A stretch of 64,000 bases of DNA from Fasciolopsis buskii (taxonomy: Eukaryota > Platyhelminthes > Trematoda > Plagiorchiida > Fasciolidae): NCBI GenBank assembly GCA_008360955.1, contig LUCM01007226.1:188104-252103 (forward strand), in the 5' to 3' direction. Positions 1 to 11,290 of this stretch are shown in pieces; within the stretch, counting starts at the first letter, position 1, and every line of letters begins with the position of its first letter. The position numbers were made by a program, and so were the translations under genes. The notes beneath the pieces were generated by a model. That model was given only the letters and a program-made list of their open reading frames with translations. It was not told the origin of the DNA and searched no databases.

Positions 1-278
1 CTACAGAAAACGAAAATATGATCTCCACTGCTGTCACACCCTTCAGCGTCCCCAGCCAGCTGGTTGAGTCATTCGAAATCCAAACGCAGACGTGATATAC
101 CTAATTTACAAAACTGTGATGTACGTTTCCTCATTCCACATTGCCACGCCACCTGTTGACCTCCACGTGGCTTCTTTAACTCGGCGGGAAAAACGGAAAA
201 TAAGGCATGGTATAGTTATCGGGTGATCGCCATGCGCAACACGACCCAGCTAAAGAAGTCTACTACACACCATGCTCA
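1..278 (-). mobile_element. RTE-type LINE, 3' end fragment (cut by window edge)
   Basis: This stretch parallels 545-815: the same order of blocks runs from a tract like TTCAGTGTCTCCAGCCAGCT through the Cys/His-rich codons to CAACACG. It belongs to the 3' terminal region of the RTE family seen throughout the window and is read on the minus strand. The tail would lie left of base 1. Confidence 0.7.
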
Positions 279-331
279 CAGGAGATTCATGAACGTATGT
301 AGCATGAAATTCAAGTGAAGAGCGTTGAGCA

Positions 332-1760
332 GTCATCATCATCGTTCAGCGTTAAACAACAAGGCAAGCCTCACTGACCGCTGCCTTTCCCCAGAGGTAC
401 ACGTTTATATAAAAAGAGTGAATATCAAAGGGGAACAGGGGGTGGACCTACACAGGCGGGAAAAAATAAGATGCTGCTGCAGCCAACGCACGAAACACAC
501 TCTATCTGTACAAACGCACGTGGTTTCAATCATTCTGATTCGATAGAAAATGACAGCACGATCGCCACTGTTCACGGTTCACTGCCATATCCTTCAGTGT
601 CTCCAGCCAGCTAGTCGACTTTTCTTTCGGACCCCAACCATGAAGACGGGAGACACCTACTTTACCTAAGTTTGCTGTATATTTTCTCACCCTGCGTTAC
701 CACGTCATCCGTCGACCTCCGCATGGCGTCTTCCATTCCTTGAGAGGAACACAAAATAGGGCACGATATGGTGGACGTGTTCGCCAAACGCAACATTTGA
801 CCCAACTAGCGTAGTCTACTAAGGTTCATACGCTGAAACAGAGAGTTCTGAGAGCCGGCATCTAGCACTAGATTCCTGACTTCAACATTACTCACCCGGT
901 CACCCCAACTAATCTTAGCCATACTACGTAGATTCGGTGGTCGAATACCTCTGACCGACAAACATCTTTCATACGCATACTTCATGTCTCGCAACCATAC
1001 AAAAGAACTGGGCGCACTGCGGCACAGTACACACGACCTTTCAACTTCAGTGAAATATCAGGCTGACGAAACAAGTGCTTCAGTACAGCGTAAGCTGCCC
1101 CAGCTTTGGATATAAGCGTGTCTACCTCCACTCCCGAAAGCACCTTTCAAGTCCAGAAAGACTATGATCGTAGGGCGGCGGTGCGTGTGGCGCGTTCCTA
1201 TTGTCTGTCGGAGAGTAAATATATGGTCGATGCAACCTCGACCTGGACGAAATCTGGCCTGCTGTTCGCCGATAGTACTCTCGCGAATCGGTGTCAAACG
1301 AAGCAGCATTGTCGAAGCTAACACCTTAGTAACTATCGGAATTAAACTAATTCCACGATGATTGTTACAATCATTGTACGTGCCCTTCTTGAAGATGGGT
1401 ACAATCAATAAATCGCCCCACGATAACGGAATGCGCTCCTCGTTCCAAATATCATAAAGCAAAGAGGAAAGTGATTTCACCAGAGTTTCCCCACCCAAAT
1501 GAAAAAATAACTGGGGGAAGGTCGTCGGAACCGGTTGCTTTTCTCCTGTTCAGAAGCCGAATATTCGACTGCACTTCCACTTCCATTGAGGGTTGAATAA
1601 CAACTCCCAAGGAGTTGCAGCTGCAGACGTCGGACTAAATAAGTTAGCGTGAGACCAGATAAACCGATCCTTGAAATGTTCTGCCCAACGGTCCAGTCTT
1701 TACTGTCTACCATGGATGAGCTCTCCAGTCCTATCGCACACGACTTCACTGTGCTATCCG
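332..1760 (-). mobile_element. RTE-type LINE, 5'-truncated and internally deleted
   Basis: Read on the minus strand, it begins in the connector before the RT (about 1760) and carries RT blocks (PLSWGDLLIVPIFKKG, NHRGISLI, FRPGRGCIDHIFTLRQ, VFLDLKGAF) between 1500 and 1130. It then jumps to the C-terminal thumb region (GDRVSNVEVRN near 890) and the 3' UTR. The FADD/YADD catalytic box and about 150-200 surrounding residues are missing at a junction near 1127-1140. The (CAT)n tail starts at 332. It is non-functional. Confidence 0.85.
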
Positions 1761-3700
1761 GTCGGCTGATGTGAGTGTGCCTTTCAAGTTGAGAAAACCT
1801 GCTGTTGTCAGGCAACGATGTATGTGTCTTGCACGTCCCTAGTAGCTGGCAGAGGGAAAAACTCTGATCGATCCAACCTCGACTTAGCCGAAATTCGGCC
1901 TGCTGCTCGCAGATGTTGCTCCCGCAGATCAATGTCAGATGGCGCAGTATTATCGAATCAGAAATCTTGGCAACTACCAGAATAAGACGAATCCAACGAT
2001 GATGGCACCAGTCATTGTTCTCTCTTGCTGAAGACAGACACAAACAGTGACTCGCTTCAAAATTGTGGGACGCTCATCGTTTTAAGTGTAATAAAGCAAG
2101 GTAAGTTCTACCGACGCATCTCTACATAGTTCGAAAAGGATTGAAGGAGTTCATCAGGACCGAAAGATTTGTCCCACTTTAACAGTCAGATATTTCGCTC
2201 TACTTCCAATTTCGTCAGTAGGTTAAGTAACACTACCCAAGGATTTACAGTTGATGACGTCGGAGTAACTACTTTAGCATGCCACCCACCGGTGTCGCGA
2301 ACAAGTTTAAACAACCGTTGACTATTATCTGGAGCAGCTGCTAAGTCTAGTTTCTCCGACTATCTTAACTCATTAGTTTTCACGACTTTTCTTAAGGCTT
2401 GTCGTCAAGTGACGCCGTAGAGGCCGTCGTAGCTCATTCATCCTCTCACGGTTTAAGATCTAGGGATTTTGCTCTATTAAATTTAATGGCTCCTGGAAAA
2501 TGCAGTGTCTTTGATGGACAACGGATTTAGGACAGCATCCGAAAGCTACTGCTCAGTATACTGCCTGATTTGATCCTTCTCCTCATCAACATTACTGTTT
2601 GTCGAAGTTCTTGGCTTGTTCGATAGCTTATGCCGGTAACTGGTGCGATTTGCGGACTTGCGGTTTGCGTCAATGGCCACTGCGCTGCAGCAAAAATTGC
2701 ATTAAAACTAGTGTACCTGCAGCAGTAGGACCTAGTTTTGGATAGAACCGTGCCAACGGTAGCTTATTGCTATATGAATCATAATAGCTTTTTAATGTGC
2801 TTGAAGCATGACTGCAGTTGAAGAGATGTTCCACAGCCACTATGGTCCTCTGACAGGGGGAAGAGGGGAGGGGGACTGACAACATTGACCGAGAAACTGG
2901 GAGTGACAGACGACAGCGAGTTGCGTCTACCGCCAAAGTGACCGGCAGATCTGGGATTCGGGCCGCTGACCCTTTCGGTGATAGATGCTTAATCTACTTG
3001 ACCACCTGTAGTTATAATGCCATGTCGATGTGCAACGTGAACCGTATAAGCCGTTTGCTCCAGACAGGAATAAGCGGTTGCCCGCACAAAACTTGAGAAG
3101 CTTATCCTCGTTATCCGCACGCTCAGCACGTAAAAAGGAACGTCTGTCTAAACAAGCTTCCCATGCACTAAGTTTTACAAATTATGCATTAAAATCACCA
3201 GTCGTCATTACAAAACCTATGGAAGCAGTGAATGCGTCATAAAAATCGTCCTTATGCGTGTCAGTGCCGCCGTCTACTGAGGTATGTGCTGAAATGACAA
3301 ACAAGTTGCGTTCAACTAAGCTATCCCTTCGAAAGACAGGCGACCTCTGGAGCCTCAAGGCACGTAAAGTACCACTAACCGGGATCGAGTCTAAAAGGGC
3401 AGATTCAGCCTCGTCAATTAAGACTATTCCTACATCACGCTGACCGACAGCTCAAGATACTTCATCTAAGAAGCGCAAGAAGTGCTTTGAGACACCGGGA
3501 GCACAAAGCTGACGTACACGGAATTCGTGTCGAAGTAACATAACGGACATCGCTCGCCAGCGCAGCCATGATGGACGCTAAACACACCCAATGACCGGTC
3601 TTTTTGCGAAGCATCAAGGTGCGTAGTGGAAAGGGCACGCCGCACAACCAATAGGGCCCATTGTAAGGGGGAAAGGCCGGGAACCAAGACGCTGAAACTT
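1760..3700 (-). mobile_element. RTE-type LINE, endonuclease to first RT motifs
   Basis: A second minus-strand RTE lies directly behind the previous one. From 3690 downward it shows the apurinic-type endonuclease: an N-terminal block, GIVLIDEAESALLDSIPV (3430-3370), a TGDFNA box (near 3190), RADNEDKLLKFC and SYRWHGS (near 2760). The connector and the first RT blocks (EQQAEFRLSRG, near 1890) follow. Stops and frameshifts are frequent. It is cut by a SINE (2790-3006), and its 3' half is replaced by the neighbouring copy near 1760. Confidence 0.8.
2790..3006 (-). mobile_element. SINE with tRNA-Ser/Leu-like head, inserted in RTE endonuclease
   Basis: On the minus strand the first about 60 bases (3006 to about 2945) read like the 5' part and TPsiC arm of a Ser/Leu-type tRNA: GGTCAAGTAGATTAAGC as a box-A-like element and GGCCCGAATCCC as a box-B-like element. 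A body of about 150 bases ends CATGCTTCAAGCACATTAAA. The same head and body order recurs at 39530-39760 on the plus strand. It splits the endonuclease reading of the host RTE between a TSTW-type block and SYRW. Confidence 0.68.
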
Positions 3701-3807
3701 GGAGTGAAATCGAAATGCGTGAAGTCGCGTTAAGTCAGATATGGTAACGAGATGGATGACACCAAAGGCCTATTTTCTTCCCCAGAAATTGAAACCGACA
3801 AGCGCAG

Positions 3808-4615
3808 CCACCATCACCATTGTCCAGCATTAAACAACAAGGCAAGCCTCAATCACCGTTGACTTTTCTCCAAGGCTACGTTTCCACAGAGAGTTAATAT
3901 TCAAAGGGAACAAGGAGTGCACCTAAACTGGCGGAAAAGAATACAACGATGATGTAGCCAACACATGGAACACAGTCTAACTGTACCAATGTTCACTTTC
4001 AATCATTATGATTTGATAGAAAATGACAACACGATCACCACGGTTCACGATTCAAGGTTCATGACCATATCCTTCAGTGTCTCCAGCCAGCTACTCAACG
4101 GGTCTTTCGGACCCCAATCACGAAGACGTGAGACAACTACGTTAACTAAGTTCGCTGTCCATTTTCTCATCCCATGTTGCCACGTCATCCGATGACCCCT
4201 AGATGGGTTCTTCTACTCCGTGAGAGGAACGCAAAATAGGGTACGATATGATAGACGGGTGTTCACCATACGCAACACGTGACCCAACCAACGTAATCTG
4301 CTAAGTTTCACACGCTGAAATAAGGTATTCTCAGAATTGGCACCTAGTACCGAATTCCTCACCTCTGCATTACTAATCCGGTCGATCGATCCAATCCTGG
4401 CGACACAACGTACACATCGGTGATCGAAAACTTCTAACCGATGAACATCTCCGACACGCATACTTCATGTCTCGCAACCACACGACAGATCTGAGCGCAC
4501 TGCGGCACAGTACACGTGGCCTTTCAACTTCAAGTAAACTTCAGGCCGACGCCACAAGTGTTCAGTCCAGCGCACGTCGCTCGAGCCTTCGATATACGCG
4601 TGTTCACCTCTACGC
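3808..4615 (-). mobile_element. RTE-type LINE, 5'-truncated 3' end
   Basis: The tail (CACCATCACCATTG) is on the left at 3808. The 3' UTR follows, and then, read on the minus strand from 4461 to 4213, the RT C-terminal domain: HRLEVFDHRCVR, DRISNAEVRNSVLGA and LSRLRWLGHVLRM. It has no RT catalytic core and stops near 4615. The layout is the same as the copies at 332 and 58511. Confidence 0.85.
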
Positions 4616-5689
4616 GTATATCCAAGGAAATCGCTTTATTCGGGTCTGTGAAATGCATAAACGATTTCAGTCACCGTTAATGTGCAGCAATGAACGATTG
4701 TCACCCACTCTTGTTGAAGTCAGCGGATGTAGAACATCTTATTCCGTAGTCAATCCGCGGCTGTGCTAACATCAAAACCACTCGTCCAGCACAAGTGCCC
4801 TAGGCGACAATCGCTGAGTTAATTCCCAAATGGCTATCGTCACAGTGAATTATTCAGAAATCCAGCGAGCATTAACGGCAGATGAAGGATGTTCCACACG
4901 AAGCGGCAGACACCACGCAAGACTCTAGGTCATATCGCTCCTGCTAATGATGAATATCCTCGACATCGGTTATTCTTTTAAATGCTCGCGGATGTCCATC
5001 GATTTGCCATATAAAATGAGATGCATAAATCCCCGAGAAGTTGGCAGGTCACAGGCCTGTGAGTAGTGGTGGATAAGAAAATGCAAAACGCTGTGGCCGT
5101 CGGCAACAGTAGCACTCTTTATCGACTGGCTGTGAATATTGGTGCACAGAAGTCAGTTGTGAAAGAAGTGACCAAAAATGTGACGGCCCACTGACTGACT
5201 CCCGAGTGTCTGAAGCCTCGAGAAGAGGCAACTTCTGCAGTGCACACTTCAGAGGCAGCGAAAAATTCAGGTAAGTATGGCTTCTCCATCAATGGCAAAT
5301 GGCAATTCGCTGTCGCCCTGCTCGCTATCACACTCGACTTAGTGAGACTGGTTCTATGCTACGAAATTTTGGGTTCACAGCTGCCGTTTTTCTTTCTCCT
5401 TGGAATGGAGACTAGCGGCTACGGTGCATGGACCTCCCATTACGGTGACGTATGAAGCATGCTATAAAAATGAAACATGTCATCAGCGAGATGGACTTTC
5501 TGGAAAGGCAGACGTCTGCTGAACCAAAAGGGCAGTCATCGCTCTTTCCATGGGTCGTGTCGGTCTTGGAATTGAAGTCGACAAAACTTTTGGATATTAT
5601 TTGAGAAAAAAGGAGCAAATGTCAAGGAACCGTTATTAATTCACCATTGTTTCGATTTACGAGGAACGCAACAGATCTCGCTGCGAAGA
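4616..5689. other. no recognised content
   Basis: About 1.1 kb between two RTE copies. Short open frames exist, the longest about 100 codons, but none has a familiar domain or codon pattern. It is probably old unique or unrecognised repeat sequence. Confidence 0.4.
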
Positions 5690-5975
5690 TCGTAGAAGAA
5701 TAAATTCAATAGACACCACGCTTACGCTGCTCGTGAGCACATAACACCTGATTGCCTAGCACTTGTAAAGTACCTACACGTGAGAATCAAGCCAACTTTC
5801 AATCGGACCGCAGCTGCATCGAACAAATTTATTTCATATGATAGACCAGGACATAGGCACATGACCTCCGTCTTCTTTGATCAGAAAGCTGCATTCAACT
5901 CGGTCGGACGCGCAATTCCGTGGCGACGCATCTCATTGGAGAATGTGGCATTTTCATCCTACCCATGTATCCGAA
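5690..5975 (+). mobile_element. RTE-type reverse transcriptase fragment (palm motif A)
   Basis: The plus strand near 5780-5950 reads MRIKPTFNRTAAAS and then TSVFFDQKAAFNSVGRAI. This is the RTE palm block around the first catalytic Asp (consensus FLDFKAAFDSVDRA). Here DFKAAFDSVD has become DQKAAFNSVG, so the motif is partly lost. The fragment abuts an opposite-strand RTE tail near 6025. Confidence 0.55.
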
Positions 5976-6024
5976 GAGTCGAATCGGACTTCGCATTAAC
6001 AGAAATCTTTCATTCAAGTTCCCA

Positions 6025-6370
6025 ATATTATAATCACTATTGTAGTTCGGCTTTAAACTACATAACAAGACTTGTTAACCGCTGCCTTTTTCACCGAGTA
6101 ACAATTTATTATAGAGAGAATGAATATCTAAGGTAGTAAAACCCGCATGCTCTGCAAGCATGTGGACCAGAGAGTAGACTTACAGAAGAAAAGTGCAGAA
6201 GTTAAAAACAACACAGAATATAGTCTAGCTGTATAAACGCACTTTTTCAGATTCGATGGAAGATGACAACACGCTCTCCGCTGCCCGCGGTATATTATTA
6301 TATCCTTAAGTGTCACCAGTCAACTACTTGATAGATCTTTTGGACCCAAACAACGCAGAGAACTTCCTAC
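6025..6370 (-). mobile_element. RTE-type LINE, short 3' UTR copy
   Basis: The order of blocks (CTTTAAACTACATAACAAG, ACCGCTGCCTTTTTC, ATAGAGAGAATGAATAT, the GATTCGATGGAAGATGACAA tract, then GATCTTTTGGACCC) is the diverged 3' UTR found in the copies at 332, 3808, 43141 and 58511. The orientation is minus, with the tail on the left. No coding part remains. Confidence 0.65.
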
Positions 6371-8479
6371 GTACTGGAGACGCCACCTAGGCTGTTTGAG
6401 ATCTAAACGCCAAGCTCGATACTCATATTACTTTTAAAGTAAGTGATGTCTGTCACGGTTGCAAAGGGAAAAATTATGTTTACGGTAAACGGCTTCCAAA
6501 CGCCAGACACAGACCGAAAGGACAGCAACCGACACTGCACGTTCTGCAGATTTTCTACATGTAACCAGCCTCATACAGTTCTATAAACATTTCTTTGCAA
6601 ATAACGTTATGAAAAACGGATTCTGCATAGCGTTGCAGTGCGAAATGACCAGCGTTAATCGATAACCTGTATAACTTATTCAACTTGTGGTCGATCACCC
6701 ATCATATATGTGACATACTAAACAGGCTTGGCTAGCCCGGTTTTATGAATCCATACCAGCTCGCGCACGAACCGTGACGTCTGAGTAGTATTATTTCTTA
6801 AAAAACCTTAAAATACGACAGAATGTCTAAAACATGATACAAACAGTTGTAACAGAAAACCACATGGATATAATTATAAAGTCCAATATAGGAGCAACCA
6901 TCACCTAGGACTAAGGCCAAGTCCGTCAGGGCAGACCAACTCCAAGGTCAGGTGGCCAGAAATTCGCAACAGCCGCCGGAAAGCGGCCTCAGCACAGTTC
7001 ACCTTCCACAGGACAGAAGTGATCGCAACGGTCAAGCGGGAATCCAGATCGATATGTTGCGGGACACTGTGCTGGATTCGAAGTTCTGGTTTTTCTGAAA
7101 AACAGCGTTTTTAGGATAGCAAAGACCCCACGAATAAATGCATCCTTGCCCACTATATTCACATATGCAAGGTGGAATAAAGCCAATTTGCCCCGACTCC
7201 ATTTATGTTCTCAGACCCGGGAATACTGCACTCCAGAATAGGCCTATGGGCCGTTCGAAAGCTCCCGCTGACGTGCAACAAACGGCTTTCGGCTTTCAGG
7301 AAGTGGGGCTTTGGCCGTAAGTGCCGTCCACTTTCTACCGCTTGATTATCGCCGGGTCCTCCTGTGCTACGACAAAAGGAACGGAAGTTAGTTAGCACAT
7401 TTGAAGTCGATTTTGTTTCTTCTGCTCTGTTTATCGCTTGGTTAATTGGTACTCTTCATACAACCTTTCAAAAAGTGTTCCCAAATCGTCCCACATAATT
7501 TAGTAACGTTGTTGTAGTTTCCCGGATTCAATTTTTCTTGCTGAAGCAATTTTCCAGTGGGGATCGCATGGTCAAAATCATTGCCTGCGATGTATGAGAA
7601 CATTCGTTATACGTTAAAAGCTCAGGCACGCCACCGGAGCGTTTCTTTGTTTACCGGAAACATGAGTGATTGGAATGGATCTACCGACGGCTTAAGATCG
7701 CTACCAGACAGGCACATGGAATGGCTCTCTTCAGCAGGAATCCAAAACCACCCAAGGTTTCACTACATGTTGAAGCCGCCAGTGCTCCGAATAAAGGAGC
7801 GGAAATCGCACCCACTCGGATGTAATTCGAATTCCGGTACTATTTTGAATGCCGCGCTAAAGGAGTATGACCAAGTTCGCCTACCCCCGACAGTAAGATG
7901 ACGGAGATGTGTGTCAATTGAGGCTGACAAAAGGCCGAAGGGAACCAAAAAACAGACAGACATTTCAGCCGAGAGTATGACTGAGCTTCATAATTCAGAA
8001 AATATTGAAGGGCCGGAATATCGGCTGCACAAAGTGAGAAGAGTTCGGAGGTACCCTAACGCCCGTAGTAGAACTCTATGAATCCCAAGTGCTGAGGGAC
8101 GGCTCAAAACTCTAATGCATGGAGAGACCTGGAGTCCAGGAGGATAATGGCTCCTCCAAGATTAGTTTGCTTGAACCAGGGTTTTGGCCTGAGACAAGTC
8201 CATGGATGAGGCGCTTGCAAGACATTCAAAAACAACGAATAACGCCGGACAGATAGACCATGACTGCTATAATTTGCAAATGCAGAGGTCGCCGTTCAGT
8301 GTTCAGCTACAAGTGGAAACACCTTCCATATGGGGCCGCACGAACTGAGGAATAGAACTATGGCGGTCGGACGGCGACGGTAATTGAATACGTACTTCGA
8401 GTGGAAACCGGTACTCTGGTTGCAGATTGGATAGCGATAATATCAGGCTGGGAAGCAGAGCCCCCTACTGATAAAGGAT
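6371..8479. other. no recognised content
   Basis: About 2.1 kb with scattered short frames, including one of 114 codons at 7557-7901. None shows a domain I can name. The right part may be the decayed 5' portion of the CR1-type element that starts to be readable at 8480. Confidence 0.4.
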
Positions 8480-10670
8480 GGCCTGGTGTGCACAGAATCG
8501 GAAGTGGACCTAAGCATCAGAACAATATGGATGTCCTCCGTCAACTTCAAGAGGCCAAATAAGCGAACAGCAGCTGCTTGTTTCTCCTCTGTTCCGAGCC
8601 CCGTAGTAGTGGAGGATCGGCAGGTGATGGAGGCACTGGAACAACCGTTATCAACTGAGGACTTTAATCGTCCATGGACTGAATGGTCTACAGGGAGCAG
8701 CCCGCAAATTTAGACGGAGAACATTCCTACGATAACTGGATAACAGGTTCGTAACTCGACACGTGTTGGCAAACACGGGGTTTACGCCAGGCCAAGGAAC
8801 ATCATTCTTTGACCTGTTTATCACTAAGCAGGGAAACGAGGTCAAATCACGGCATTGGGCACGAGTGACCCCGTGCTATTTAATTTCACTTCCCGGGCTC
8901 AGGCGAAACAATGTCCCGGAGAAACTAATAATAATAGTAGTAGCAGCAGCAATAATGGTGCATATTTTGAGGAAAGCGAGAGACGTGTTTATTCGCACGA
9001 ACGGGCGTTGAAGCGATGTCGCACAGCGCACTGAAGAGCAAGAATCAAATAAGAAGTTAAAAAGACAGGTCACTGTAGAATAGGCATGGTTTTCAAGAAA
9101 CTAGCGTAAGTCACTTTCAGTACGAACCTCTGCTTTTAGATAAATCAACAATACGCACCACAGGCGAATAATTTTGTTGGAGGGCTGGCAAATACCATTG
9201 TGGTCGAAGTACTCAGAATTCAACAAGCTAATACTGTTTATGTGAGTTAGTCTGCGGCAAAAATGACAATGGAAATCATGAGTAACGACGAGAAATTCTC
9301 AAATTTGGTTACCTCAACTGTGGGATGTAACGACAGGCATTAAACCAGAAGTATCAAAATGGTGTTGAAAGCAATTGGGCCTTGCCTTGTACGGTAGATT
9401 TTGTGGCCAGAAAAATGCGTAGAATTCATTTGGAATAGTAGAAAAGTGCATGACAGTGATGCAGAATCACTGTGAGCCGTCGTTTGTGGGCGTGGCAACA
9501 GAAAGCGCCACCATTACTTGAGGAGGAAAATGAGTTGCATGCCGTAGTTTGAATAAAGTATTCAATGCTGATAATCCAGTGTGAAGTGAAGATGGGTATT
9601 TTTGCTTCTGTATGTAATGGTCCTAAAGAGTTGACGGTCACAGTGCGAAGACTAGCCTCACACCATACTTGTAGACAATATCCGGAGTTGTGGGGGCATT
9701 TGAACGACTGGACTGACATGTGGATGTTTTCTTAGAAATTCCCCGTTAATTTGCTGTGGTCGTTAGCCTACTCGGCAGATCTAACGGTCAATCTGTGCAG
9801 TCCGGAAGATTTGTCGGCTCTCAGCACTTTGGCTTCGGGGATTACATTGAGCAGCCCATAGTTCGTAACTGCTCGTTAAAGGAAGACCTCAGTTCACAAT
9901 GGTGATTTATGTAGATTATTATCGTCCTTCTGCTTCGGCACGGCTGGAAAGTAGATCATGCTTGGAGGACCTGGAGTAGTATATGGTGTTCCCGGATCAT
10001 TTTGCTATGGTGGTGTGCAAATTCGTTGAATGCGAAAAAGCAGAAAAGCAGATCCGGTCGATAAAAAACGGAGACAAACCTGGAGGGAATAAAAATCCTC
10101 GCAAAAGTTGGGAGTTTGGAGGCAGTGCACGAAGTCAAGAGGCCAGACGATCAAATGTCTGGGCTAACCTTGGAAGTGTTGGAAAAGAAGCCAAGAAGGA
10201 TTTTCGCTGTGTGAGAGCAAAAACGGCCAAAAAATGATGCAGAGATGCTCACATTGGGCGATGAGTTAGAAATGTCCGAAAACATTAGTAGAGCTAACCT
10301 CCTTAGCTGGTACTTTGCAAGTGTTCACCAGCCACATGGATGACTACTGGCCGCCCATTTGTTTCGATCAGGATAACCCAACTATAACATAAATTTGGGG
10401 AAAGCAAAGGGGGGCCGAAAGTGGTGGACCTAAACAAATGAGAGGGCCTGAACGGAATTTACCAAGCTTTGCATGTTCATTAGCGGATACACTGAGTGGA
10501 CCCTATGTTCGTTTCCGGGCCTCCAGGAGTCAGCACAAACTGCTGGTAGGCTGGAAGACTGCAGCTGTGGTAGCTATCCAAAAGGAAATGCCGGACAAAA
10601 AGTTAGGAAGCTGTCGACCCGTGTATCCGCTACATGTGTCTTGAAAGACTGGTTAGGTATGGCGGCCAAA
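8480..10670 (+). mobile_element. CR1-type non-LTR retrotransposon, endonuclease to RT fingers
   Basis: Read on the plus strand: an endonuclease block with VVVEDRQVMEALEQ and EDFNRPWTEWSTGS (the degraded GDFNxPxIDW motif, 8590-8700), then TGFTPGQGTSFFDLFITKQG (the SSLLDLVFT-type block, 8770-8830). A basic connector (9983-10237), NLLSWYFASVH (10300) and the RT finger block WKTAAVVAIQKE...KKLGSCRPVYPL (10550-10630) follow. About 0.8 kb between 9100 and 9950 does not read as element protein and may be an insertion. Many stops; inactive; ends near 10670 without the catalytic palm. Confidence 0.7.
8928..8957 (+). repeat. short trinucleotide tract (AAT/AGT/AGC)
   Basis: Imperfect trinucleotide run AATAATAATAGTAGTAGCAG followed by CAGCAATAATGG inside the CR1-type endonuclease region. 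Confidence 0.8.
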
Positions 10671-10897
10671 CAGAGAATGTTGTGGTCTTTGGATGTGAGG
10701 TTCACTGGTTCGAATCCTCTATCCGCCGATCAGTATTCCCACTTGGCTGTCAACTGCCTGAAGAAAAACTCCCCTTTGTGTAAAGCGTAAGATGGATAAT
10801 CTACAGGGAGATTTTATCTCTTGGACCGCCTGTGGTTCTTAGATGAGTTTTGGAGGTGATAAGGCCATAATAATAATAATAAAAACAATAATGGGTA
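10655..10897 (+). mobile_element. SINE-like unit with tRNA box B and (ATA)n tail
   Basis: GGTTCGAATCC (around 10705) is a perfect RNA polymerase III box B. GTTAGGTATGGCGGCCAAAC upstream is a weak box-A candidate. The unit continues through CCGCCGATCAGTATTCCCAC to an (ATA)n tract near 10870-10897. A related unit is at 19395-19600. This is a tRNA-related SINE by inference; the tRNA of origin is unclear. Confidence 0.5.
10868..10897 (+). repeat. (ATA)n simple tract
   Basis: CATAATAATAATAATAAAAA followed by CAATAATGG. It sits where the tail of the preceding SINE-like unit would be. Confidence 0.85.
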
Positions 10898-10905
10898 TAT
10901 TTATC

Positions 10906-11290
10906 CATATTAGGGAGGCATGCGTAAGGCAAGATCAAATTTACACAACGATGGCGCAGCGGAAATCGCAAAGCAAAAATTTTAGTCGCGAAGATGCAGT
11001 GTCTGTGATTTCATCAACATAACCCGCAATAAGATGGGCTAAACATGAGTTTTCGGACTATAAAACTTGCGTATCGCGGGTGCATAATTCGGCTGGCTGG
11101 GTTGGCTGTGTTTATCAAAAATCAGGAGGGTAATATGGTAAAGATGAAGATCAATATGGATGTATTAACGGGATGGAGATGAGTGAAAACCAAACCGGAC
11201 ATCATATGAGGTGGATGGAGAATGGTAGTGAAGAACATTCAGGATTCAAAGTGATGCTAAAGATGAAACAGCAGAAAACATTCAAATTTG
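10906..11290 (-). repeat. dispersed repeat shared with 20875-21370
   Basis: Both places contain GCATGCGtAAGGCAAGATCA-type starts and, later, a G/A-rich block with GATGAAGATCA...ATGGATaTTAa...AAAACcAa. In the second place the block forms the 3' end of a minus-strand CR1-type element, so this is probably another copy of that 3' UTR. Similarity was judged by eye. Confidence 0.45.

Noticed and set aside
10700..10725. Genuine tRNA gene suggested by perfect box B
   Set aside because: No 7-base acceptor stem, anticodon arm or proper spacing; the block recurs in a longer dispersed unit.
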